From: Aerococcus sanguinicola
GTDB taxonomy: Bacteria; Bacillota; Bacilli; Lactobacillales; Aerococcaceae
Direction: 5' to 3'
Assembly (NCBI RefSeq): GCF_008726925.1
Contig: NZ_VYWO01000004.1
Location: forward strand, 124,001 to 188,000
DNA: 64,000 nucleotides
A program made the position numbers and the translations under genes. The notes beneath the pieces are model-generated. The model was not told the DNA's origin and searched no databases. It saw only the letters and a list, made by a program, of their open reading frames with translations. Below are positions 16,504 through 25,587 of the stretch, piece by piece; position 1 is the first letter of the stretch, and every line of letters begins with the position of its first letter.

Positions 16504-18213
16504 CTATTCTTTGTCAATGGCATCCAGGTGGACATTGCGGTCAAGGGCATCTTGAACATCATTTTTGAGGTTATCAGCTTTTGGTCCATAAACCGCTTGA
16601 ACCCCCTGTTCCTTGATAATCAGGCCCATTGCCCCGGCATCTTTCCATTGTTTTTCACTCCCTACTAAGTCTGTATCCTTAACCGAGACTCTCAACCGGG
16701 TCATGCAGGCATCCACATTATCAATATTATCCGATCCCCCTAGGAGGCGAATAACTTGGTCGATTTGTGCATCACCAGATCCCTTAGCGTCAGTAGTTGG
16801 TTCTTGCTCACTCGCTTTGTCCTCTTGGTTAGCATTTTCGTAGTTACCCATACGGCCTGGCGTTGCATAGCCGAAGCGCTTGATCATGAAGCTCGCGATA
16901 AAGTAAGTCAAAACGCCAAAGACCAAACAGCAGATGATGAAATTAACCAAGTCTCCTAAGAGACCCGCATTAATAATCAGCGGCGTCCGGGTGAGCAACT
17001 CAATGACCCCAAAAGAATGCACCCGCAGATTGATCAAGTCTGCCATAGCGAAGGCAGCCCCTTGGATCAGGGCATAAACAATATAGAGGGGCATCGCAGC
17101 AAACATGAACATGTATTCCAAGGGTTCAGTCACTCCAGTGAGGAAGACCGCAATAGCTGCTGATAGGAACATGGACTTATACTTGTCTCGTTTATCCTTA
17201 TCCACATTGCGGTACATAGCAAAGGTGAGCCCCATCAAGATCCCCATCGATCCAATCATTTGGCCGACCTTGAAGCGAGCAGGCACAAAGTTTTCGAGGA
17301 GGTAGTGAATCTGAGACGTGTCCCCTGCCCGACGCAAGTTCATCAGGTCAGAGGCCCAGGCTAACCAGAGCGGGTCTTGGCCAAGAACTTCCTGTCCAGC
17401 TTGAGCACCAGTTAAGATCTCATAAGTCCCACCTAGTTGGGTATAGTTAATCGGAATGGTCAACATGTGGTGGAGACCAAATGGCAAGAGCAGACGTTCC
17501 AAGGTCCCAAAGAGGAAGGGAGCAAGGACTGGTGCCGTGTCTTGAGAATTGGCAATCCACTGACCAAATGAGTTAATCCCCGTTTGGATAACTGGCCAAA
17601 TGAAGGCAAGGATAATCGAAACGATGGCTGACCAGAGAATCACCACAAAGGGAACAAAACGCTTCCCATTGAAGAAGGACAAGGCATCTGGTAACTTGCG
17701 GTAATTGTAGTACTTATTATAGGCATTAGCACCAAGGAAACCTGCGATAATGCCGACGAATACCCCTAAGTTAAGGGCAGGGGCGCCGAGGACATTAACA
17801 AAATAGCCATTCACCGGAATCTCTTGTCCAAATAAAGTGTGGGTGACTGCCTGGCTATTCGGATCCACCAGCATATCTGTCGTCACCCCAAAGATGGAAC
17901 CCGTAATACGGTTGATCAGGATAAAAGCAGTGACGGCTGCAAAGGCTCCACCTGCCCGTTCCTTAGCCCAGGACCCACCAATCGCTACAGCGAACAAAAG
18001 GTGGAGGTTGGAAATAATCGCCCAACCAATATTCTCGACCACTCCACTCGTCGTCACCAACCAGGCCCAATCCGGATTGATTAAGGGCAATGCCTTACCC
18101 AAACTAATCATCAAGCCAGCAGCAGGCATCACGGCAATAACGACCATCAGCGCCTTACCAAATTGTTGCCAAAAATCAAAAGAGAAAATTCTCTTGATAC
18201 GATTCATCATCAT
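16504..18213 (-). CDS. PTS sugar transporter, IIC-IIB fusion (glucose/maltose/alpha-glucoside type)
   Basis: This 569-residue protein has an N-terminal EIIC membrane domain (about residues 1-430, starting with FGKALMVVIAVMPAAGLM). A linker leads to a C-terminal EIIB domain (about 480-560) with the phosphocysteine motif NVDACMTRLRV. It imports and phosphorylates a sugar using PEP-derived phosphate from HPr and an EIIA encoded elsewhere. Proximity to a LacI regulator, malQ and glgP points to maltose or another alpha-glucoside (MalX/PtsG-like). Three ATG codons lie in tandem after AAGGAG. An operator-like site lies upstream at 18246-18259. Confidence 0.88.
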   Translation of the reverse strand: MMMNRIKRIFSFDFWQQFGKALMVVIAVMPAAGLMISLGKALPLINPDWAWLVTTSGVVENIGWAIISNLHLLFAVAIGGSWAKERAGGAFAAVTAFILINRITGSIFGVTTDMLVDPNSQAVTHTLFGQEIPVNGYFVNVLGAPALNLGVFVGIIAGFLGANAYNKYYNYRKLPDALSFFNGKRFVPFVVILWSAIVSIILAFIWPVIQTGINSFGQWIANSQDTAPVLAPFLFGTLERLLLPFGLHHMLTIPINYTQLGGTYEILTGAQAGQEVLGQDPLWLAWASDLMNLRRAGDTSQIHYLLENFVPARFKVGQMIGSMGILMGLTFAMYRNVDKDKRDKYKSMFLSAAIAVFLTGVTEPLEYMFMFAAMPLYIVYALIQGAAFAMADLINLRVHSFGVIELLTRTPLIINAGLLGDLVNFIICCLVFGVLTYFIASFMIKRFGYATPGRMGNYENANQEDKASEQEPTTDAKGSGDAQIDQVIRLLGGSDNIDNVDACMTRLRVSVKDTDLVGSEKQWKDAGAMGLIIKEQGVQAVYGPKADNLKNDVQDALDRNVHLDAIDKE

Positions 18214-18245
18214 CCAACTCCTTATTTAAAATTTTTGCCAAGTAA

Positions 18246-18259
18246 CGAAATCGTTTTCA
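18246..18259 (-). promoter_or_regulatory. cre / LacI-type operator upstream of the PTS gene
   Basis: The minus strand reads TGAAAACGATTTCG, matching 13 of 14 positions of the catabolite responsive element TGWAANCGNTNWCA. It could be bound by CcpA or by the LacI-family regulator of this cluster. Confidence 0.65.
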
Positions 18260-18325
18260 TTGTTCGACCAAAGTATAACACTCCCCTAAATTTTTGTAAA
18301 GTTCTTTTTAAAGCGATTACATAAT

Positions 18326-18650
18326 AAGGGTGCGAGCAAAGGCGGTTAGAAGCTTACCACTGGAGCACGAACGAAAAAGGGCAAGCTCTGCTTGCACGTT
18401 CCCAACTTGCGAAAGCACTTCAAAGCTGCTCTTGCGAACCCGACTAAGGGTGCGAGAGGATGCGGGAGAAAGGGACCTCTGGAGCTAAAGGACAGAGAAG
18501 GCTGTAGGCCTTCGACGGACTTTTGCGAAGAGGAGCCCTTTCTGCATCCTCGAACCCGACTAAAGGGTGTGAGCAAGAGCGGTTAGACTTCCTTTGGCTA
18601 GGACAAGTCAGCAGCGCAATCTAACATGCATTTAAAGGCTCCGAGTGTGG
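18326..18650. repeat. Tandem long-hairpin elements, opposite orientation
   Basis: Two nearly complete units and one partial unit follow one another with caps GGGTGYGAG and CGAACCCGACTAA. The second unit (about 18448-18560) has the GAGGATGC/GCATCCTC stem found also near 7157, 27306 and 35397. The first and third use other stems (GCAAAGGCGG and GCAAGAGCGG). Unlike the other loci, the GGGTGTGAG side does not follow a stop codon of a flanking gene. The gap 18214-18698 holds nothing else recognisable. Confidence 0.75.
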
Positions 18651-18698
18651 GTTAACAGAGCAAAACTCCTCTATCAGCTGTAAGGCTTACCTCCTATT

Positions 18699-19703
18699 TT
18701 ATTGCTTAGTCACAAAATCACTGGTCACGCATTGGTAGATATAGCGCTGAGACCTGGTCGCTTCAGACTGGGATAAGACTTCTAGGAGCACCTGCATGGC
18801 CTGGTAACCCAGTTCTTGACTGTGGAGGTCAAAGTAAGGGTAACCTTCGATTTGACCGAGTTCAGCATCACTATAAGCTTTGAAAGTTACCAGCCAGGAA
18901 GGGTCTCCCCCGGCTTGGCGTATCGCCTGGTAGGCGCCTTCCGCCAATAACTGGTCCGCAAAGACAAAGCCATCAAAGTCTTGTTTGAGCAAGTCCTCCT
19001 GGGCCAGCACATAACCTGCTGCTTGCAAGAAGGGCAAGTCATTGAAAATCGCCTCTTCTGCCAATTCCAAGCCTGCTTCTTCCAAAGCCTGTTTAAAGCC
19101 TGCCAAGCGCTCTTTAACGAATTGCTGCTTAGGATCCCCTCCAATAAAAGCCAGCCGACTTGCCCCCCGGTCGATCAAATGACGGGTCGCTTGGTAAGCA
19201 ATCCTTGGATTGTCATTATCGACCCGGTTAACATCCAGACCCGGCAGATGACCAATTACAACGAGGGGACAATCTTGACTCATCGCGAACCGCAAGAGGG
19301 GATCTTCCCGGCTAGCATAAAGAAAGATCAGGCCCTCCACCTGCTTACCGAGAATCATATTTTGAAGGTGGTCTAAACGAGCCTGGTCCCCTTCTCCAGT
19401 TGACAGCAAGAGGGCATACTGGTCTTGACTTGCAGCTTCATTAATCCCCCTGAGAACAGTTGGAAAGAAGGGATTGCGATAAAAAGCATCGCTAGCAGCC
19501 GGAAGGACGATCCCTACCGTTCGCGACCTGCGACTTGCTAAACGCCGGGCATTATAATTGGGATAGTAATGGAGGTCAGCCATGACTTGGCGGACCTTCT
19601 CCTTGGTCGCTTGGCTAATAGAGGGGTTGTCTGCGATGACACGCGAAACCGTCGAGGGAGCAACCCCTGCCTCCTTGGCAACATCTTTAATGGTTACAGT
19701 CAT
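18699..19703 (-). CDS. LacI-family transcriptional regulator, MalR-like
   Basis: This 334-residue protein has an N-terminal LacI helix-turn-helix (TIKDVAKEAGVAPSTVSRV, then a hinge helix ARRLASRRSRTVG). A periplasmic-binding-like sensor domain covers about residues 60-334. It is divergent from malQ-glgP and close to the PTS gene, so it probably controls alpha-glucan use (MalR). An operator-like palindrome lies in the divergent promoter region. I prefer ATG at 19703, nine bases from AAAGG; an in-frame ATG at 19712 sits too close to that site. Confidence 0.85.
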   Translation of the reverse strand: MTVTIKDVAKEAGVAPSTVSRVIADNPSISQATKEKVRQVMADLHYYPNYNARRLASRRSRTVGIVLPAASDAFYRNPFFPTVLRGINEAASQDQYALLLSTGEGDQARLDHLQNMILGKQVEGLIFLYASREDPLLRFAMSQDCPLVVIGHLPGLDVNRVDNDNPRIAYQATRHLIDRGASRLAFIGGDPKQQFVKERLAGFKQALEEAGLELAEEAIFNDLPFLQAAGYVLAQEDLLKQDFDGFVFADQLLAEGAYQAIRQAGGDPSWLVTFKAYSDAELGQIEGYPYFDLHSQELGYQAMQVLLEVLSQSEATRSQRYIYQCVTSDFVTKQ

Positions 19704-19736
19704 AATGACCATCCTTTCTCTGATGATTTTATCTAA

Positions 19737-19750
19737 GAAAACGTTTGCGC
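19737..19750. promoter_or_regulatory. LacI/MalR or CcpA operator in the divergent regulator-malQ promoter region
   Basis: GAAAACGTTTGCGC is a near-palindrome around the central CG step typical of LacI-family operators. It lies between the two divergent start codons. Confidence 0.6.
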
Positions 19751-19823
19751 TTATGTTATAATTTTACTATAATTAAATTGTAAACGCCATCATAATGATG
19801 AAAATAGATTTGGAGGCTCTTTT

Positions 19824-21359
19824 ATGGAAAGAACAAGCGGGGTTTTACTACATATCACATCCTTAGCTAGCCCCTATGGCATCGGCACTTTTGGTCGAGC
19901 TGCCTATCAATTTGTCGATTTTTTAAGTGCATGCAAGCAGACCTATTGGCAAATCCTTCCTCTAACCACTACCAGCTATGGGGACTCGCCCTATCAATCC
20001 TTTTCCGCCTTCGCTGGAAATACCCATCTCATTGACTTTGACCGCTTGGTAGAAGCCGGTTACCTTAAAGCCTCTGATCTCGAAGGCCTAGATTTCGGCG
20101 AAGACCCTGAGAAGGTAGACTTCGGACGTATCTTCCAGGTCCGCCGTCCCCTCTTAGAGAAAGCAGTCACGGCCTTCAAAAAAAATAAAAAAGACCAAAG
20201 CAGAGACTTCAAGACTTTTGTCCAAGCCAACCAAGACTGGTTGGAAGCCTTCTGCCAATATATGACGGTTAAAGAATCCTTCGACCTCAAGGCCTGGTAT
20301 GATTGGCCAGAAGCTTACCGGACCTACCAAGTAGACCAAGTGAAAGCGCTCTGCCGCGACCATGCCGACCGCTATGACTACCACCTCATCAGCCAGTACT
20401 TCTTCTTCAAGCAATGGGAAGCCCTCAAAGATTACGCCAACCAAAAAAACATCCAAATTATTGGGGACATGCCCATCTATGTGGCCCGGGACAGCGTTGA
20501 AATGTGGACCCAAGCTGAGATGTTTAAGGTGGACCGGGAGAAGAATCCCTTAACCGTTGCAGGAACGCCACCAGATAATTTCTCCGATACGGGCCAGTAC
20601 TGGGGCAATCCAATTTATGACTGGGATTATATGTCAGACCAAGGCTATCAATGGTGGATTAAGCGCATGGCCAAGAGCTTTGAAATGTACGATATTGTTC
20701 GCATTGACCACTTCCGCGGTTTTGAGTCCTACTGGGAGGTGCCTTACGGTTCTGAGACAGCCGCCTCGGGTCATTGGACCAAGGGACCGGGCTTAGACCT
20801 CTTCAAAGCCTTAAAGGACGCCCTTGGTGAGCTCGCCATCATTGCGGAAGATTTAGGCTTTATGACGGATGAAGTGATTAACATGCGGGAAGCGACGGGC
20901 TATCCCGGAATGAAAATTTTACAATTTGCTTTTAACGGCAAAACAGACAGTTTAGACTTGCCACACCACTATTCTGCCAATACAATAGCTTATGTAGGAA
21001 CCCACGATAATGAGACCGCCCGCGGTTGGTATGAAGAAAGTGCCAACCAAGCCCAGCGCGATCAAGTGGATGCTTACTTAAATCGAAGAAAAGGCGAAGC
21101 AGCCTCCCAAGCCCTCAACCGGGGAATTGCTGCTTCAAGCAGTCAAATCGCTATCTACACCATGCAGGACCTATTGAATCTGGGCAATCGGGCTCGGATG
21201 AATACGCCCTCTACCATCGGTTGCAATTGGCAATGGCGCATGGCAGAAGATGCCCTAACAGCTGATGTTTATGAACAATTGACAGACTTTACGGAAACCT
21301 ACTTCCGTGCAAATCCCAAGTTTAAGTCAGGCACAAGTATTACAAATAAAGGAGACTAA
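19824..21359 (+). CDS. malQ: 4-alpha-glucanotransferase (amylomaltase)
   Basis: This 511-residue GH77 enzyme transfers maltosyl and longer glucan units between maltodextrins, releasing glucose. Motifs in order are SSPYGIGTFG-like N-terminal residues, QILPLTTTSYGDSPYQSF, VRIDHFRGF (nucleophile Asp), IIAEDLGFM (acid/base Glu) and YVGTHDNETARGW. TTGGAGG precedes ATG. It is followed after one base by glgP, with which it breaks maltodextrin down to glucose and glucose 1-phosphate. Confidence 0.95.
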   Translation: MERTSGVLLHITSLASPYGIGTFGRAAYQFVDFLSACKQTYWQILPLTTTSYGDSPYQSFSAFAGNTHLIDFDRLVEAGYLKASDLEGLDFGEDPEKVDFGRIFQVRRPLLEKAVTAFKKNKKDQSRDFKTFVQANQDWLEAFCQYMTVKESFDLKAWYDWPEAYRTYQVDQVKALCRDHADRYDYHLISQYFFFKQWEALKDYANQKNIQIIGDMPIYVARDSVEMWTQAEMFKVDREKNPLTVAGTPPDNFSDTGQYWGNPIYDWDYMSDQGYQWWIKRMAKSFEMYDIVRIDHFRGFESYWEVPYGSETAASGHWTKGPGLDLFKALKDALGELAIIAEDLGFMTDEVINMREATGYPGMKILQFAFNGKTDSLDLPHHYSANTIAYVGTHDNETARGWYEESANQAQRDQVDAYLNRRKGEAASQALNRGIAASSSQIAIYTMQDLLNLGNRARMNTPSTIGCNWQWRMAEDALTADVYEQLTDFTETYFRANPKFKSGTSITNKGD

Positions 21360-21360
21360 C

Positions 21361-23628
21361 ATGCACGCATTAGAACAACACGCCAAAGAGCTCTTCAAGA
21401 CCAATCTTGCTGACCTCTCAGACGCAGAAACTTACAAAGTCCTACTTGACTATGTTCAAGACCAAATGCTTGAATCCCCTGTTAATCAAGGGAAGAAGAA
21501 GCTCTACTATATCTCAGCTGAATTCCTGCTAGGCAAATTGCTGACGACTAACCTCATCAACCTTGGCCTCTACGATGAAGTCAGCCAAGTCCTCGAAGCC
21601 AATGGCAAATCCCTCCATGATGTAGAGAAAGCTGAAACAGAACCCTCCCTTGGTAACGGGGGACTGGGTCGTCTCGCCGCCTGCTTCCTCGATTCCATTG
21701 CCTCTTTAGGCATTAATGGTGACGGTGTGGGCCTGAACTATCACTTTGGCCTCTTCCGCCAGGTCTTCCGTGACAACCAACAAGGCTCTGTCCCTGACGA
21801 ATGGCTCAACCATCCGAACTGGTTGGTAAAGACCGACAACTCTTATGAGATTCCTTTCCGTCATTTTAACTTCAAGTCGAGCCTCTACGAGATTGAAATT
21901 CCTGGCTTCCAACAAGAAGCCCACAACCGTCTCCGCCTCTTCGACTTAGAATCTGTCACTTCCGATATTATTGAAGCAGACAGCATCAACTTCGATAAGA
22001 TGAATATCCCACAGAACCTCACTCTCTTCCTTTATCCGGATGACTCTGACTATGTGGGTAACCTCTTACGGATCTACCAACAATACTTCATGGTATCCAA
22101 TGCCGCCCAGCTGATTATTGAAGAAGCCCAGGCTAAGGGGAGCGACTTGCACGACCTCTACGACTATGCTGTCGTTCAAATCAACGATACCCACCCTGCC
22201 TTCATTATCCCAGAATTCGTCCGTCTTTTAACCAACTACCATGGTTTTGACTTCAAAGAAGCTCTAGACGTTATCGAGAAAACAGTGGCCTTCACCAACC
22301 ATACCATCCTGGCTGAAGCCCTAGAGAAGTGGCCCATGGCTTATATTGATGAAGTCGTCCCAGAAATCGCCAAAATCATTCGCCAACTAGACGAAGAGAT
22401 TAAATCGCGCTATCCTGGCCAAGAAGCTGTTTATATCATTGACCAAGATGACCGCGCGCATATGGCTCATATTGCCATCCACTTCTCCTTCTCAACAAAT
22501 GGCGTGGCCAAGCTTCATACGGAAATCTTGAAGAATTCTGAGCTCAAAGCCTTCTATGAGCTCTATCCCGACAAGTTCAATAACAAGACAAATGGGATTT
22601 CCTTCCGTCGCTGGATTATGGCAGCTAACCCTGAATTGACCCAATTATTGGATGAAAAGATTGGTGACGACTGGCATACCGATGCCGACCTGACGGCTTT
22701 TGCCCAAGAAATCGACCAGCCTGAGACCCTTGCGCGCTTACAAGAGATTAAGCACCATAATAAACTCCAGCTCCAAGAATACTTATCAGACCAACAAGGG
22801 ATAACATTACACGATAATGCGATTATTGATGTTCAAATCAAGCGTCTCCATGAATACAAACGTCAACAGATGCTTGCCCTCTACATTATCCATAAATACC
22901 TGGATATCAAAGCCGGCAATGTGCCAAGTACCCCGATCACCATTCTCTTTGGCGGTAAGGCAGCACCTGCCTATACCATTGCCCAAGACATTATCCACTT
23001 AATTCTCTGCCTATCTGAACTCATCGCCAAGGATGATGACGTGAGCCCTCACCTCCAAGTCATCATGGTGGAGAACTACAATGTGACCTCTGCAGAGAAG
23101 CTCATCACAGCAGCTGATATTTCAGAACAAATCTCCCTCGCTTCTAAAGAAGCCAGTGGGACCGGTAATATGAAATTCATGCTGAACGGCGCCCTCACCA
23201 TTTGTACTTTAGATGGAGCCAACGTGGAAATTGCTGAACGTGTAGGCGAAGAGAATATTTATATCTTCGGTCAAGACAGTGAAACCATCGTCAAGCTTTA
23301 CGAAACAGGCGACTACCACCGCCACCTAGCTGACTACTACCACCGTGACCGCATCAAACCGCTAGTCGACTTCATTGTGAGCGATGACCTATTAGCACTC
23401 GGCAAACACGACCGCCTCTACCGTCTCCACGAAGACATCAAATATAAGGACTGGTTCATGGCCCTCATCGACCTTGAAGAATTCATCGACATCAAGGAAA
23501 AAGCCTATGCCGACTACGAAGACCAAGACAGCTGGACTAAGAAGGCCCTCATCAACATCGCCCAAGCCGGCTACTTCTCCTCCGACCGCACCATCCAAGA
23601 CTATAACGAAGACATTTGGAAAATATAA
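21361..23628 (+). CDS. glgP: Glycogen/maltodextrin phosphorylase
   Basis: This 755-residue GT35 enzyme phosphorolyses alpha-1,4-glucans to glucose 1-phosphate. EPSLGNGGLGRLAACFLDS lies near residue 90, QINDTHPAF and VQIKRLHEYKRQ are present, and the pyridoxal-phosphate site is in SGTGNMKFMLNGA (Lys at about residue 607). AAAGGAG lies upstream of the chosen ATG, two bases after the malQ stop. The stop TAA is immediately followed by GGGTGTGAGC, the cap of the hairpin-element family. Confidence 0.95.
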   Translation: MHALEQHAKELFKTNLADLSDAETYKVLLDYVQDQMLESPVNQGKKKLYYISAEFLLGKLLTTNLINLGLYDEVSQVLEANGKSLHDVEKAETEPSLGNGGLGRLAACFLDSIASLGINGDGVGLNYHFGLFRQVFRDNQQGSVPDEWLNHPNWLVKTDNSYEIPFRHFNFKSSLYEIEIPGFQQEAHNRLRLFDLESVTSDIIEADSINFDKMNIPQNLTLFLYPDDSDYVGNLLRIYQQYFMVSNAAQLIIEEAQAKGSDLHDLYDYAVVQINDTHPAFIIPEFVRLLTNYHGFDFKEALDVIEKTVAFTNHTILAEALEKWPMAYIDEVVPEIAKIIRQLDEEIKSRYPGQEAVYIIDQDDRAHMAHIAIHFSFSTNGVAKLHTEILKNSELKAFYELYPDKFNNKTNGISFRRWIMAANPELTQLLDEKIGDDWHTDADLTAFAQEIDQPETLARLQEIKHHNKLQLQEYLSDQQGITLHDNAIIDVQIKRLHEYKRQQMLALYIIHKYLDIKAGNVPSTPITILFGGKAAPAYTIAQDIIHLILCLSELIAKDDDVSPHLQVIMVENYNVTSAEKLITAADISEQISLASKEASGTGNMKFMLNGALTICTLDGANVEIAERVGEENIYIFGQDSETIVKLYETGDYHRHLADYYHRDRIKPLVDFIVSDDLLALGKHDRLYRLHEDIKYKDWFMALIDLEEFIDIKEKAYADYEDQDSWTKKALINIAQAGYFSSDRTIQDYNEDIWKI

Positions 23629-23640
23629 GGGTGTGAGCAA
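23626..23640 (+). repeat. Solitary cap of the hairpin-element family at the glgP stop
   Basis: TAAGGGTGTGAGC includes the glgP stop codon. It is the end cap of the long-hairpin elements, but no matching stem follows, so this is a remnant or minimal form. Confidence 0.5.
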
Positions 23641-23673
23641 GCCCCTATTTCAAAAGTCAAATAAGCAAAACCC

Positions 23674-23728
23674 CAAAGCTAAACTCCCCCAGGGCCATTT
23701 GTCCTGGGGGAGTTTAGTCGTTTTTTTG
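23674..23728. terminator. Strong terminator after malQ-glgP
   Basis: A perfect 15-bp stem (23679-23693 with 23703-23717) is followed by a T run at 23721-23727. Confidence 0.9.
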
Positions 23729-23822
23729 ACCGGTCAGGCCCTAAAAACCACCGCTTAGCCAAAAAGAGGCGACATTTAGCCACTACTAGCCTATACTAGG
23801 GTCAGAAAGGAGGAACAGCCCA

Positions 23823-24287
23823 ATGCCAAAAGAAAAATTGATCATCCAACGTATTCTTGATCAAGACGAAAGCAGTCACCAGGTCATCCTACGTGCCAAT
23901 GATTCCAAATGGTTAGATCACACGGCAGACCTACTCTACAGGTTCGAAGGAAAGCGTCCGGCTGACCGTTTAACTATAAAAACTCAGGATAGTTACCAAG
24001 TCTTGACCATCCAAGACATCTTCTATGCCGAAATCAACCAAGGCCAACTGACCATCTGGACCAAGGACAAAAGCTATACTTGCCGGCTTAGTCTAAAGAA
24101 AATGGAAAGCCTCCTGCCAGAAGAGGATTATCTACGAGCCAGTCGCTATAGCCTCGTCCGCCTAGACGCTATTCAAAGCTTGGAACTGGCCTTCTCTGGC
24201 AATATGTATGCCAGACTCAGTAACCAGAAGAAAATTCTGATTAGTCGTCGCTTCCTCCATCAGTTTAAAGAAAGACTCGGTCTATGA
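23823..24287 (+). CDS. LytTR-domain DNA-binding regulator
   Basis: This 154-residue protein lacks a receiver domain. Its C-terminal part (about residues 55-150) matches LytTR: IQDIFYAEINQGQLTIWT, then LRASRYSLVRLDAI and ISRRFLHQFKERL. LytTR domains bind DNA through a beta-fold. The gene is followed 13 bp downstream by a DUF3021 membrane protein. Paired LytTR/DUF3021 genes are a common Firmicute module in which the membrane protein is thought to restrain the regulator. AAGGAGG precedes ATG. Targets are unknown. Confidence 0.88.
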   Translation: MPKEKLIIQRILDQDESSHQVILRANDSKWLDHTADLLYRFEGKRPADRLTIKTQDSYQVLTIQDIFYAEINQGQLTIWTKDKSYTCRLSLKKMESLLPEEDYLRASRYSLVRLDAIQSLELAFSGNMYARLSNQKKILISRRFLHQFKERLGL

Positions 24288-24300
24288 AAGGAGTTCCATT

Positions 24301-24687
24301 ATGAAAGATTTTATACGGCGAAGCTTCCAAGGCATCTGTCTCAGCATGCTTATTTTTGCTGTGATGGGGGCTATCTATTCCCCCTCGCCTGTCTACCTTA
24401 AACTATTGATCAGCTGGTCCCTTATCGGTTGTGTCTGTGGCGGTGGGTCGCTTCTCTATCAAGTAGACACGCTCAGTCCCATCCTGGCCGGTGCCTGCCA
24501 TCTCACTCTGAGTCTTCTGACCTTCCTTGGTCTAGCCGCCTGGAATCAGTGGTTCCCCCTCACTTGGGGAATTATCCTCTCTGCCAGCCTGCAATTTAGC
24601 TTCATCTTTATCCTGATTGCCCTAGCTTACTATCTCTACTACAAGAAGCAAATTAAGGCAATCAACCGCAAACTAAAGCAAGAATAA
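24301..24687 (+). CDS. DUF3021 family membrane protein, partner of the LytTR regulator
   Basis: This 128-residue protein has four hydrophobic segments and a short basic C-terminal tail (KKQIKAINRKLKQE). It matches the DUF3021 family in length, topology and position. AAGGAG precedes ATG, and the gene ends just before a bidirectional terminator. The likely role is membrane-located control of the adjacent LytTR protein, inferred from the conserved pairing. Confidence 0.82.
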   Translation: MKDFIRRSFQGICLSMLIFAVMGAIYSPSPVYLKLLISWSLIGCVCGGGSLLYQVDTLSPILAGACHLTLSLLTFLGLAAWNQWFPLTWGIILSASLQFSFIFILIALAYYLYYKKQIKAINRKLKQE

Positions 24688-24691
24688 GCTG

Positions 24692-24728
24692 AAACCCGCT
24701 AGGTCTAAGGACAGCCTAGCGGGTTTTA
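24692..24728. terminator. Bidirectional terminator between DUF3021 gene and nadE
   Basis: AAACCCGCTAGG pairs with CCTAGCGGGTTT around a short loop, with TTTT following. Confidence 0.85.
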
Positions 24729-24759
24729 TTTAATCGACAAATTCATTTTTAGCTTGACC

Positions 24760-25587
24760 TTAGCGCCACCACTGGTCATAGACATTGACCGGGAGTTCGC
24801 GTTTGTGTTGGCTGGCTTGGTAGAGGACTTCGATCCGTTCAGCATCAGCTTCTGGCACATCTTTTCCTTCCAGGTAATCATCAATGGCCTGGTAGGAGAC
24901 TCCCAGGGCCTCTTCATCCGCTTGTCCCGGCTTATCATCTTCTAGGTCCGCCGTTGGTACTTTCTCATAGAGGCGGGGTTCAGCCCCCAGAGCTTGGAGC
25001 AAGGCCGCGCCCTGGCGTTTATTGAGCCGCCAGATAGGCATGATATCTGCTGCCCCATCGCCAAACTTGGTATAAAAACCTGTGACCGCTTCAGCTGCAT
25101 GGTCCGAGCCAGCTACAATCCCACTATCCGCTCCCGCAATAGCGAACTGGCTGACCATCCGCTGCCGGGCCTTGATATTGCCTTTATTGAAGTCTGTGAT
25201 GGCGACTCCCGCTGCCTCTAAGGCCTCCACTTGGCCATCTACAGCAGCTTTAATATTGACGGTGACAACCTGGTCTGCCTGGATAAATTTCAAAGCTTTC
25301 TGGGCGTCGTCTTCATCCAATTGTTTGCCATAGGGAAGGCGGACGGCAATGAAACGGAGGTCTTGCCGGCCCGTTTCCTCGCGTAATTCTTCCATGGCTA
25401 ATTGGCAGAGACGCCCCACCAAAGTCGAATCCTGGCCCCCACTAATCCCTAGGACAAGAGTCTTAAAGAAAGGGTGTTGCTTGAAGTAATCCTTAATGAA
25501 GTCGATCGATTGACGGATCTCCGCGTCTACATCAATACTCGCTTTGACACAGAGCTGGTCAATAATATGTGCTTGTAAGGGACGCAT
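24760..25587 (-). CDS. nadE: NH3-dependent NAD+ synthetase
   Basis: This 275-residue enzyme amidates deamido-NAD to NAD using ATP and ammonia. The PP-loop motif [11 protein letters not shown] lies at about residue 45, and [19 protein letters not shown] and [17 protein letters not shown] are family hallmarks. No glutaminase domain is present, so it is the ammonia-dependent form. The start overlaps the pncB stop (TAATG), so translation is coupled and the pair makes up an NAD salvage operon. Confidence 0.95.
   Translation of the reverse strand: MRPLQAHIIDQLCVKASIDVDAEIRQSIDFIKDYFKQHPFFKTLVLGISGGQDSTLVGRLCQLAMEELREETGRQDLRFIAVRLPYGKQLDEDDAQKALKFIQADQVVTVNIKAAVDGQVEALEAAGVAITDFNKGNIKARQRMVSQFAIAGADSGIVAGSDHAAEAVTGFYTKFGDGAADIMPIWRLNKRQGAALLQALGAEPRLYEKVPTADLEDDKPGQADEEALGVSYQAIDDYLEGKDVPEADAERIEVLYQASQHKRELPVNVYDQWWR

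Noticed and set aside
18346..18586. Frames on both strands across 18346-18586
   Set aside because: They lie entirely within the long-hairpin elements; the palindromic stems give open frames on both strands.
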